A DNA stretch of 64,000 nucleotides from G963667145 sp963676515 [NCBI: Candidatus Cloacimonadota bacterium] (GTDB lineage: Bacteria > Cloacimonadota > Cloacimonadia > G963667145), in contig OY781061.1 of the NCBI GenBank assembly GCA_963676515.1, positions 1,426,001-1,490,000 of the forward strand, written 5' to 3'. Positions 17,501 to 24,951 of this stretch are shown here, piece after piece (the stretch's first letter is position 1; each line of letters starts with the position of its first letter). A model generated the notes under the pieces. The model did not search any database. It was given only the letters and a program-made list of their open reading frames with translations, and was not told the DNA's origin. The translations under genes were made by a program, and so were the position numbers.

Positions 17501-17606
17501 AAATCCGACCAAGCAAAGAGTGGTGGAACAGAAGATTGGGCGAAACGACCCTTGTCCGTGTGGTAGCGGGAAAAAGTACAAAAAATGTTGTGGGAAGAAC
17601 GCTTGA
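14550..17606 (+). CDS. secA: Protein translocase ATPase SecA
   Basis: Motor ATPase that pushes unfolded proteins through SecYEG. Walker A is [10 protein letters not shown], the DEAD-like box is [21 protein letters not shown] (read in part), and helicase motifs [10 protein letters not shown] and [11 protein letters not shown] follow. The C-terminal zinc motif [19 protein letters not shown] binds SecB or lipid. At 1018 aa it is longer than E. coli SecA (901) because of an insertion at about residues 290-460 within nucleotide-binding domain 1, as in Bacteroidota-like SecA proteins. The ATG at 14550 (AGGGGA upstream) is chosen; a longer frame from 14496 lacks an ATG and homology. Confidence 0.96.
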   Translation: [1018 protein letters not shown]

Positions 17607-17607
17607 T

Positions 17608-18228
17608 ATGAAAAAAGAGATTTTGCGAAAAAGCATTCATCTGACCTCTTTGCTGATTCCTTTTGGTTATAAATATTGGCTGGGATACGACAAGAAAATA
17701 GCGTTAATGTGGATTAGTGGCGTGTTTTTCGTTTTTTTTGCTTACGAATATTTGAGGCGAAGTGAGGGTGAGATAGGCAAGTGGTTGAATAGGCATTTTT
17801 CTGTAATTTTGCGAGACCACGAAAAGTCGGGTGGTTTGGCGGGTTCTTTTTACCTTTTGGTGGCTAGCGTATTTTGTGTGGGACTTTTTCCAGGTGAGAT
17901 AGCTTTTTTGTCGTTGAGTTTTTTGTCTCTAGGAGATACATTGGCTGCCTTGATTGGCAAAAAATTTGGTAAGATAAAATTGGGTGATAAAAGTTTGGAA
18001 GGTTCTTTGGCTTGTTTTGCAGGCTGTCTTGTTTTGGTTTATTTTTTTGCAGACCGAGGATTAGCATCTGGGCAGTGGCTTTTTTGGTGGGTCTGCATAG
18101 CTGGAGCACTAGCGGCTACTATTGCAGAGCTTGTTCCTACGAAGGTAGACGATAACTTAAAAATGCCTGTAGTGGCATCTGTGGTGATGGTAGTAGTTTT
18201 GAAGATTGGAGGACAATTTTGCAGTTGA
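17608..18228 (+). CDS. CTP-dependent polyprenol/diacylglycerol kinase-like membrane protein (SEC59/VTE5 type)
   Basis: A 206-aa integral membrane protein with about six hydrophobic segments. It begins KKEILRKSIHLTSLLIPF, as do bacterial members of the dolichol kinase/phytol kinase group, and contains SLGDTLAALIGKKFGK and DKSLEGSLACFAG, the paired motifs of that family. Such enzymes phosphorylate a lipid alcohol from CTP. The next gene, which starts within this one, is a polyprenyl-phosphate glycosyltransferase, so the substrate may be polyprenol; this is inference from context. Phosphatidate cytidylyltransferase is an alternative label for the superfamily. Confidence 0.7.
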   Translation: MKKEILRKSIHLTSLLIPFGYKYWLGYDKKIALMWISGVFFVFFAYEYLRRSEGEIGKWLNRHFSVILRDHEKSGGLAGSFYLLVASVFCVGLFPGEIAFLSLSFLSLGDTLAALIGKKFGKIKLGDKSLEGSLACFAGCLVLVYFFADRGLASGQWLFWWVCIAGALAATIAELVPTKVDDNLKMPVVASVVMVVVLKIGGQFCS

Positions 18229-19157
18229 TTTCTTTTATTATTTCAGTGTTGGATGAGCAAGAGACGATAGGGATATTGTGCGATGAGATTAGAGATAATA
18301 TTCCGAAAGGGTACGACTACCAGATTGTGCTGATAGACGATGGCTCGCACGACGATAGCTACGCCAAGATGTGCCTATTGGCGAAGCGTGACAAAAAAGT
18401 GCAGGTGGTCAAGTTTCAAAGAAACTTTGGTAAAGCTGCGGCTATCCAAAAAGGGTTTGAGCTGGCAAAAGGTGATGTTCTTATTACGATGGATGCCGAC
18501 TTGCAAGACAATCCCAAAGAGATAAGCAAGTTTTTGGATAAGCTGGATGAGGGCTACGACATGGCAAGTGGCTGGAAAAAAAAGAGGTTCGACCCTTTGG
18601 GCAAGACTTTACCTTCTAAGCTGTTTAACTTTATGGTTTCCCGATTTTTTGGGATGAAGTTGCACGATTACAATTGTGGTTTTAAAGCGTACAAAAGAGT
18701 TGTTGTCGAAAATCTGAATATTTACGGAGAGATGCATCGTTACATTCCCGTGCTTGCGAAATCCAAAGGGTTTACTTGTGGCGAGGTGATCGTGGAGCAT
18801 CGCAAAAGAGAGCACGGCAAATCTAAGTACGGATTGGAACGCTATCTGCGGGGGTTTTTGGATTTTTTGACAATCAGAGTAATTACCAAATATAAGCGAA
18901 GCCCTATTTATTTTTTTGGTGGAATAGGTTCTTTGCTCACTTTGGCTGGAGTTGGTGTTTGTTGCTACCTCGTTTATATTAAATATATTTTAGTAGAGGG
19001 AATCTCGGGTAGACCATTGTTGATGCTCGGGGTGCTACTATCGGTGATCGGTGTGCAGTTTATCTCTATCGGTCTTATTTGTGAGCTGATGGTGCATCTG
19101 AAAGATAGCAAATCTGAAGGTGTGGTGGTGGACAATTTCGTGAATTTTGAAGATTAA
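18219..19157 (+). CDS. Polyprenyl-phosphate glycosyltransferase (GT2, DPM1/GtrB-like)
   Basis: A 312-aa enzyme that would transfer a sugar from a nucleotide donor to polyprenyl phosphate at the inner membrane. The GT-A domain shows ISVLDEQETIG, VLIDDGSHDDS, FQRNFGKAAAIQKGF and the metal-binding MDADLQDNP. Two membrane segments follow (about residues 230-290), as in the GtrB/YfdH group. The TTG start at 18219 is supported by GGAGGA five bases upstream and overlaps the kinase-like gene by 10 bases. Confidence 0.87.
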   Translation: MQLISFIISVLDEQETIGILCDEIRDNIPKGYDYQIVLIDDGSHDDSYAKMCLLAKRDKKVQVVKFQRNFGKAAAIQKGFELAKGDVLITMDADLQDNPKEISKFLDKLDEGYDMASGWKKKRFDPLGKTLPSKLFNFMVSRFFGMKLHDYNCGFKAYKRVVVENLNIYGEMHRYIPVLAKSKGFTCGEVIVEHRKREHGKSKYGLERYLRGFLDFLTIRVITKYKRSPIYFFGGIGSLLTLAGVGVCCYLVYIKYILVEGISGRPLLMLGVLLSVIGVQFISIGLICELMVHLKDSKSEGVVVDNFVNFED

Positions 19158-19168
19158 GGAGAAAATCT

Positions 19169-19798
19169 ATGTATAATAATAAGTTAGCTGTTTGTATCAT
19201 GGGTATCCAAGGTTGCGGTAAAGGTACACAGTCCAAGAAAATCAAAGAGGCGTACGATTTGGCTCACATCAGCACGGGTGACCTTTTTCGCATGCACATC
19301 ACAGAGCAAACTCCTATCGGGAAAGAACTTAAAGGTTATTTGGACGAGGGTGATTTGGTGCCCGATGAGCTGGTAATAAGACTCCTAAAGCAAGAGATAG
19401 ACAGGCAAGGCAAAGGGTTTATTCTGGATGGCTTTCCTCGTAATACTACTCAAGCTGAGTTTCTTTTGCAGGAGTTTGAGATAGACAAGGTGATTTACTT
19501 AGAATTGCCAGAAGATTTGGCAATAGCGAGGATGTCTGCACGGCAAAATTGCCCATCTTGTGGGATAGATTACAATCTGATACATAAGCCGAAAGTAGCG
19601 GATACCTGCGATAAATGTGGCAAAGAGTTGCACAGAAGAGCAGATGACAATCCTAAAGCGATTGCTAAGAGGGTGGCAACTTTTAAAAAACAGACTGAGC
19701 CTTTGCTCGATTTTTTCGTTGCCAAGAATATTTTGGTGAAAGTAGATGCAGATCAAGCTCCGGAGCTAGTTTTTGGACAAATCAAAGAAACTCTCTAG
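19169..19798 (+). CDS. adk: Adenylate kinase with zinc-type lid
   Basis: Converts AMP and ATP to two ADP in the cytosol. It has 209 aa. The P-loop is GIQGCGKGTQ, AMP-binding residues are in STGDLFR and LDGFPRN, and the lid carries two C-x2-C pairs (CPSC and CDKC), the zinc-binding form. The family is clear, although the P-loop GIQGCGKG differs from the usual GxPGxGKG. Its end overlaps the proposed trkH start by 26 bases. Confidence 0.92.
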   Translation: MYNNKLAVCIMGIQGCGKGTQSKKIKEAYDLAHISTGDLFRMHITEQTPIGKELKGYLDEGDLVPDELVIRLLKQEIDRQGKGFILDGFPRNTTQAEFLLQEFEIDKVIYLELPEDLAIARMSARQNCPSCGIDYNLIHKPKVADTCDKCGKELHRRADDNPKAIAKRVATFKKQTEPLLDFFVAKNILVKVDADQAPELVFGQIKETL

Positions 19799-21479
19799 AA
19801 ACATAGAACATCTTAGTGTCACAGTTAGGTTGGCACTTTACGGGTTTGCTTTTGTAAACTTGTGTTTTTTGCTTCTGGGGGTAAATGTAGCCGAGCTATC
19901 CGAGAACTTTTTTTTGGGTCATTATGGGCAGATAGTGTTGGCATTTTATGGACTCAATATAACTTTATTTTATTTTAGTTTTAAAAGTTACCCTATCGTA
20001 AGGCAGTTGCTGATAGTAGCCGAGAGTTTGTGTTTTTTCTTTTTTTTGAGCTATTCAAATAGCAACCTCTTCTTTTTGTTTATCATCTTTAGGCAAATCG
20101 CCAGATTTCTTTACAGTTTTTCCACCAATCCTCAAGACAATCCTGTCTTGGAAAGATACTATAACAACCCGTTCTATTTGGTAATTATCAGTTTTTTGTT
20201 GGCGATTTTTTTGGGAGCTGTGCTTTTGAAGTTGCCCATGGCAGTGGTAGTGGGGCAAATTTCATTGGTTGATGCTTTTTTTACTTCTACTTCTGCGGTT
20301 TGTGTTACAGGTTTGGTGGTCAAAAACACCTACACATATTTCACCCTTTTCGGACAGGTGGTCATTTTGCTGCTGATCCAGGTAGGTGGATTGGGCATAA
20401 TGACGATTTCAACTTTGTTTGCTTTGATAATCGGGGAGAAGATCAACTCGGCGGGGAAATCCATGGTGGAGACCGTCAGCGGGATATTGAAAGGCTATAG
20501 CATTGGTTCGCTCATCAGAAATGTGATAATTTTGACATTTATTATAGAAGCGGCAGGTGCTATTTTTCTTTATTTTCACTTTAGGTCTTTGGACTATTCT
20601 TATCTGAAATCGGGATATTTTGCGGTGTTTCATTCGATATCTTCTTTTTGCAACGCTGGATTTTCGCTCTATTCAGAAAGTTTTGCAGGGTTAAATCTTA
20701 ATTGGTATATCACTTTTATAATTCCTGTGTTGATTGTTTTAGGAGGACTAGGGTTTCCGTGTTTGATAGATATTTGGGGAAGGATCAGGCGAGGAAATCT
20801 ACAGTTCAATCGCCTAGCTTTGCACACCAAAATAGCTTTGAACACTACTTTGATTTTGCTGGTAGTGGGCACAATCTTCTACTATTTTTCCGAAGTCAAC
20901 AGCACGATGAGCAATTTAAATAACTTGCAAAGGATGGGACACTCTTTTTTTCAGTCGGTCACCACGAGGACTTGCGGATTCAACACGATCGATCAAGCCA
21001 AGCTCTCCGATTCCTCTTTTTTGTGGACACTGCTTTTTATGCTGATAGGTGCTAGCCCTAGCTCCACGGGGGGAGGCATCAAAACGACTACTTTGGCGAT
21101 TATCGTCGTGGCAGCGTTGTCTTTGATGCGTGGCAATAAGAGGATAACTGTGTTCCAACGCAGCATTCCTTTGAGTAAGTTGAATCAGGTGATAGCTTTG
21201 CTGGCGATATCTATGCTGACTATTTTTGTAGCGATTTTCTTTTTGTTTGCTTTAGAGCCGTTTGGATTTAAGCCGATTATATTTGAGGCTGTCTCGGCTT
21301 TTGGTACGGTGGGTCTTAGTATGGGTATTACCTCGCAGCTTTCCTGGGGAGGTAAGTTGGTGGTGATGTTTTTGATGTTTTTCGGCAGAATAGGACCTTT
21401 GACGCTAATTTTTGCTTTGTCGGATACGAAAGAAAAAAATGTTTTTGTTTACCCTGTAGAAAATATAAATATTGGGTAG
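19773..21479 (+). CDS. TrkH/KtrB-type potassium channel-forming subunit
   Basis: A potassium-translocating membrane protein of 568 aa. The four pore loops are visible: TSTSAVCVTGL, HSISSFCNAGFS, SVTTRTCGFNTID and EAVSAFGTVGLS, each with the selectivity glycine. About 120 extra hydrophobic residues at the N-terminus precede the channel core. The TTG start at 19773 has GGAG seven bases upstream but lies inside adk; a TTG near 19828 is an alternative. It pairs with the TrkA-type regulator 32 bases downstream. Confidence 0.88.
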   Translation: MDKSKKLSRNIEHLSVTVRLALYGFAFVNLCFLLLGVNVAELSENFFLGHYGQIVLAFYGLNITLFYFSFKSYPIVRQLLIVAESLCFFFFLSYSNSNLFFLFIIFRQIARFLYSFSTNPQDNPVLERYYNNPFYLVIISFLLAIFLGAVLLKLPMAVVVGQISLVDAFFTSTSAVCVTGLVVKNTYTYFTLFGQVVILLLIQVGGLGIMTISTLFALIIGEKINSAGKSMVETVSGILKGYSIGSLIRNVIILTFIIEAAGAIFLYFHFRSLDYSYLKSGYFAVFHSISSFCNAGFSLYSESFAGLNLNWYITFIIPVLIVLGGLGFPCLIDIWGRIRRGNLQFNRLALHTKIALNTTLILLVVGTIFYYFSEVNSTMSNLNNLQRMGHSFFQSVTTRTCGFNTIDQAKLSDSSFLWTLLFMLIGASPSSTGGGIKTTTLAIIVVAALSLMRGNKRITVFQRSIPLSKLNQVIALLAISMLTIFVAIFFLFALEPFGFKPIIFEAVSAFGTVGLSMGITSQLSWGGKLVVMFLMFFGRIGPLTLIFALSDTKEKNVFVYPVENINIG

Positions 21480-21511
21480 AGCTATTTTTAAGTAGAGACA
21501 GGAGATAGGTT

Positions 21512-22216
21512 ATGAGTAAATATGCGGTATTGGGATTAGGCAAGTTTGGTAGTACAGTGGCATCGGAGCTATACGAGGCAGGTGTGGAGGTGTGGGCTGT
21601 GGATATCAACAAGAAGCTGACGGACAAGATGCAAGCACAAGGGTTGGTAAGCTCTGCTATCAACGCCGATGCGACAGATGAGGCTGTGCTCAATCAGCTC
21701 GGGTTGCATGAGATGGATGCGGTGATCGTGGCTACTTGTAGCAATATTGAGAGTAATATCACGATTAACATGCTTTTGAAGAAGATGAAGGTTCCCGTTA
21801 TTTTTAGTAAGGTAAAAGATCAGATACACAAAGATATTTTGGAAAGGATGGGCATCTTCAATATCATCTTCCCCGAGAAGAAAGTGGGGATAGAGCTTGC
21901 CAGAACTATCTTGCACAACAACATCTTAGCTTATACGGAGATTTCCAAAACTCACTCTTTGGTCGAGATAGAGATTCCCGAGCAGTTTTGGGGGAAATCT
22001 CTTTCTGAGGCGGAGATATTGGCAAAGTATGGTTTAAATGTAATTGCGATCAAAAGAAAAAAGAAAGTAGTGGATGAGAACGGTGAAAATCAGATTCAAT
22101 TTGTGATGAACGATCGTCCTAAGGCTAATGATATCTTATCTACAGGAGACTCGTTTTTGCTCATAGGTTTGCAAGAAAATGTGAATTTATTTATTGATAA
22201 GTTCAAAAGGAGCTAG
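21512..22216 (+). CDS. TrkA/KtrA-type potassium uptake regulatory subunit
   Basis: A cytoplasmic NAD(H)/ATP-binding RCK protein of 234 aa that gates the channel next to it. The N-terminal Rossmann motif is VLGLGKFGSTVA with an acidic strand end (VWAVDINKK), followed by NADATDEAVL. A C-terminal RCK_C domain runs from about residue 145 (SLVEIEIPEQFWGKSLSEA). A single RCK_N/RCK_C pair makes it KtrA-like rather than the double TrkA of E. coli. Confidence 0.9.
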   Translation: MSKYAVLGLGKFGSTVASELYEAGVEVWAVDINKKLTDKMQAQGLVSSAINADATDEAVLNQLGLHEMDAVIVATCSNIESNITINMLLKKMKVPVIFSKVKDQIHKDILERMGIFNIIFPEKKVGIELARTILHNNILAYTEISKTHSLVEIEIPEQFWGKSLSEAEILAKYGLNVIAIKRKKKVVDENGENQIQFVMNDRPKANDILSTGDSFLLIGLQENVNLFIDKFKRS

Positions 22217-22221
22217 AAGTT

Positions 22222-22974
22222 ATGAAACTGAAATTTACTTTAAGAATTTTTGTGGTGATATTGATTTCGCTCTCAATATCGCAACTCGTTTATACAGCGA
22301 AATTTACGAATGCTTATTCCATTGCGGATGAATATATCAAGAGCACATTTGTCAATAACCTGATGATCTTGGTGGTGCTGCAGTTCATCGTGGGAGCTGT
22401 TTTGTTTTTGTTTATTCCTAGATTTCTGACTAAAACTTTAGGTGGTCTGAGTAGAATTGTGCGAGATATTAGTGTGGGGAAGTTTAATACGCAGATTAAA
22501 ATTCCGAAGCAAGAGAAAGAGATGATGAAACTCTATGAAAATGTGCGGATTATGTACAATGAGCTCAAGGAGTTCGATGACTTGAAAAAGTCGAAAATCT
22601 TGGAGCATCGCTTTCGTTTAGAGGCACTTTATTCTATTTCCAACGAAGCTTATCTTTTTGTTGATCAACAGGGAGAGGTGGTGAGTTTGTCCCACTCTAT
22701 TCGAGAGTTTTTTCCCGACATCGAGGAGAGCATTAACTTCTTGAACATCACTTTGGGTGCTAGTTCGCTCAAGTTGAAGGAGTATGTTTTGTCTGTTTTG
22801 GAGGCAAAAGATGCGGTAGAGCCAGTTTTCCATAATATGAAAAAATTGGAGTTGCATTTTGGTTTGAAGAGTGCTGTGGTGCGAGGGCAAAACTTGGAGA
22901 TTTTGGGTTTTGTGATCGCAGTGGACATCAAAGGAAATCCCAAAAAGAAAGACAAAAAAAGTGAAGAAAACTAA
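22222..22974 (+). CDS. Membrane protein with HAMP-like and PAS-like regions, no output domain
   Basis: A 250-aa protein. There are two membrane segments (about 9-27 and 47-68) with a short loop between them. A HAMP-like linker follows (LGGLSRIVRDISVGKFNTQI), then a coiled-coil-like stretch and a PAS-like fold (ALYSISNEAYLFVDQQGEVV). It looks like the sensing half of a histidine kinase, but no kinase, phosphatase, cyclase or methyl-accepting domain follows. It is packed tightly after the potassium genes (6 bases after the TrkA-type gene), so a link to ion or membrane sensing is possible. Function unknown. Confidence 0.6.
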   Translation: MKLKFTLRIFVVILISLSISQLVYTAKFTNAYSIADEYIKSTFVNNLMILVVLQFIVGAVLFLFIPRFLTKTLGGLSRIVRDISVGKFNTQIKIPKQEKEMMKLYENVRIMYNELKEFDDLKKSKILEHRFRLEALYSISNEAYLFVDQQGEVVSLSHSIREFFPDIEESINFLNITLGASSLKLKEYVLSVLEAKDAVEPVFHNMKKLELHFGLKSAVVRGQNLEILGFVIAVDIKGNPKKKDKKSEEN

Positions 22975-23947
22975 GCGTTTGCAAGTTTCTGCAGGAAGTG
23001 AGCTAAGGTTGGATAAATTTTTGCAAGGCGAGTTTGTGTCTAGATCCCGAGCTGAAATGGCGATTACCGCTGGTTTGGTGAGGGTAAACGGTAGTACACA
23101 GGAGAAAAAGAGCTTTAAACTTCGCTTGGGAGATTTGGTCGAGGTGGATGCTCCCCATTTGGTGGAGTCGGAGCAAAAACTGCAAGCGGAAGATGTGGAT
23201 TTTGGAGTTGTGTATGAGGATGAACACTTGGCGGTAATCAACAAGCCAGCAGGTGTTTGTGTGCATCCAGGCAATGGTAAATTCTCGGGAACTTTGGTTG
23301 GAGGGTTATTAGCAAGGTTTGGAAAGAATTTAGCGAATTTGGACACAATAAGACCAGGCATAGTTCATCGTTTAGACCAATGCACTTCGGGGCTTATGTT
23401 GATAGCCAAAAACGATGAAGCTGCAGTGGCGTTGTCTCAAAAGTTTGCTCAAAGGCAGGTGGGAAAGAGCTATCTCGCTTTGGTGCTGGGCAATATAGAG
23501 CCACCAAGCGGTCGGATCGAAAATATGCTAGCCAGAAGTAAAAAAGATTTCCGCAAAATGGGGGTCTACCCAGTGGGGAAGCTAGCTATTTCGGAGTATC
23601 AGAGTTTGGAAAGTTACGATTTTTTCTCTCTGGTAAAGGTGAAAATTTTCACAGGCAGGACACACCAAATTAGAGTTCATCTGGCAAATCTTGGTCATCC
23701 TATCTTGGCTGATGAGGTGTATGGCAGTAATAAAAGTGCTATCTTGCGTGTTCCACCCTGCTACGGTAAGAAGATGAAATATCTTTTCAAAAATCACCTT
23801 TTTCGAGCAGCTTTGCATTCAAATATCTTGAGTTTTGAGCATCCATTTAGTGGTCAGCAGATGAGTTTTGAGGCGGATTTGCCTGAGGATATGCTTTTTA
23901 CGATAGATTTTTTTAAGAAAAATTTTGAAAATTACACTTTGGTCTAG
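22961..23947 (+). CDS. rluD: Pseudouridine synthase RluD-like (23S rRNA)
   Basis: A 328-aa RluA-family enzyme. The S4 RNA-binding domain is residues 15-75 (RLDKFLQGEFVSRSRAEMAI). The catalytic motif is IVHRLDQCTSGLMLIAKN with the essential Asp. The later motif is GRTHQIRVHLANLGHPI. RluD modifies helix 69 of 23S rRNA; the close paralogues RluA/RluC are alternatives, but the S4 domain plus length favour RluD. The GTG start overlaps the preceding gene by 14 bases. Confidence 0.87.
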   Translation: MKKTKRLQVSAGSELRLDKFLQGEFVSRSRAEMAITAGLVRVNGSTQEKKSFKLRLGDLVEVDAPHLVESEQKLQAEDVDFGVVYEDEHLAVINKPAGVCVHPGNGKFSGTLVGGLLARFGKNLANLDTIRPGIVHRLDQCTSGLMLIAKNDEAAVALSQKFAQRQVGKSYLALVLGNIEPPSGRIENMLARSKKDFRKMGVYPVGKLAISEYQSLESYDFFSLVKVKIFTGRTHQIRVHLANLGHPILADEVYGSNKSAILRVPPCYGKKMKYLFKNHLFRAALHSNILSFEHPFSGQQMSFEADLPEDMLFTIDFFKKNFENYTLV

Positions 23948-23949
23948 AG

Positions 23950-24951
23950 ATGAGTGGTTTTGTAGATAAACATCTCAAAAAAAAATCTTGGCTTTCTTGG
24001 TTACTGGTAGGAGTTTCTTTTTTTTACAAAATCGTGGTGGCTGGCAAACGGAAAAGAGCTGTGTCTGAAAAAATACAAGGTTTGAGGATCGTGTCTGTGG
24101 GCAATATTGTGTGCGGAGGTTCGGGGAAGACGCCTTTTGATATGACATTGGCTGGTTATCTGCAAGACAAAGGGCTGAAAGTGGCGATATCTGTGCGAGG
24201 CTATAAAAGTGAACTGGAAGATGGCGTCACTCTTATTAGCGATTACAACAAGGTGTTTCCGATAGCAAAAAAAGCGGGAGATGAGCCTTTGCTCTTAGCG
24301 GAAAGTTTGCCTAGAGTGCCAGTAATAGTGGGCAAAGATCGGCTGGCTGCGGTGCGATATTTGCAAGAGAAGTTTGCAGATTTGGATGTCATTATCTTGG
24401 AAGATTCTTTCCAAAATTTTAAGGTTGCTCACGATTTTGATTTCGTGTTGTTCAAAGCAAAAGTTGGTCTAGGCAACGGCTGGTGCTTGCCAGCGGGTTA
24501 TTTGCGGGAAGCAGAGCAAGCTTTGGCAGACGCGGATTGTATAGTAGTGGATGGTGAAAATCACCAAGTAGAGAAGCTGGCAAAGAAATATGGGAAACAG
24601 CTTCTAAAGGGAAAAATCACAACGAGAGGTTTTTTTGCTTTCGATAATAGCAAGGTGAGTGAGCAGAAGCTAAAAAGCGGAGTGTGTTATTCTGTGTCTG
24701 CGATAGCCGACCCTCGGGCTTTTGAGGAAAAAGTGGAAGAGGCAGGAATTTATTTAGCGAAAAAGTTTGCTTTTGACGACCATCACCATTTCCAAGATTT
24801 ATCTTTGCATCAGCTCAGAGATGCCGATTATTTGCTGGTGACGGACAAAGATATGGTCAAACTCAGAGTAAAAGAGAGCATTAGAGAAAAATTAGTGAGC
24901 TTACGCATAGATTATCAGCTTGATTTGGATAAAGTGCGAGGTCTCTTGTGA
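23950..24951 (+). CDS. lpxK: Tetraacyldisaccharide 4'-kinase LpxK
   Basis: Inner-membrane kinase that phosphorylates the lipid A precursor disaccharide, so the cell makes lipid A and has an outer membrane. At 333 aa it shows the Walker-type loop VGNIVCGGSGKTP, then SVRGYKSE, and the family motif ILEDSFQNF. A hydrophobic stretch near the N-terminus (WLLVGVSFFYKIVVAG) fits membrane association. It follows rluD with a 2-base gap and overlaps dacB by a GTGA. Other lpx genes are not in the window. Confidence 0.92.
   Translation: MSGFVDKHLKKKSWLSWLLVGVSFFYKIVVAGKRKRAVSEKIQGLRIVSVGNIVCGGSGKTPFDMTLAGYLQDKGLKVAISVRGYKSELEDGVTLISDYNKVFPIAKKAGDEPLLLAESLPRVPVIVGKDRLAAVRYLQEKFADLDVIILEDSFQNFKVAHDFDFVLFKAKVGLGNGWCLPAGYLREAEQALADADCIVVDGENHQVEKLAKKYGKQLLKGKITTRGFFAFDNSKVSEQKLKSGVCYSVSAIADPRAFEEKVEEAGIYLAKKFAFDDHHHFQDLSLHQLRDADYLLVTDKDMVKLRVKESIREKLVSLRIDYQLDLDKVRGLL

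Noticed and set aside
17347-17607. Longer N-terminus of the polyprenol-kinase-like protein from 17347
   Set aside because: That part is the shifted frame of the secA end; the ATG at 17608 starts the family sequence.
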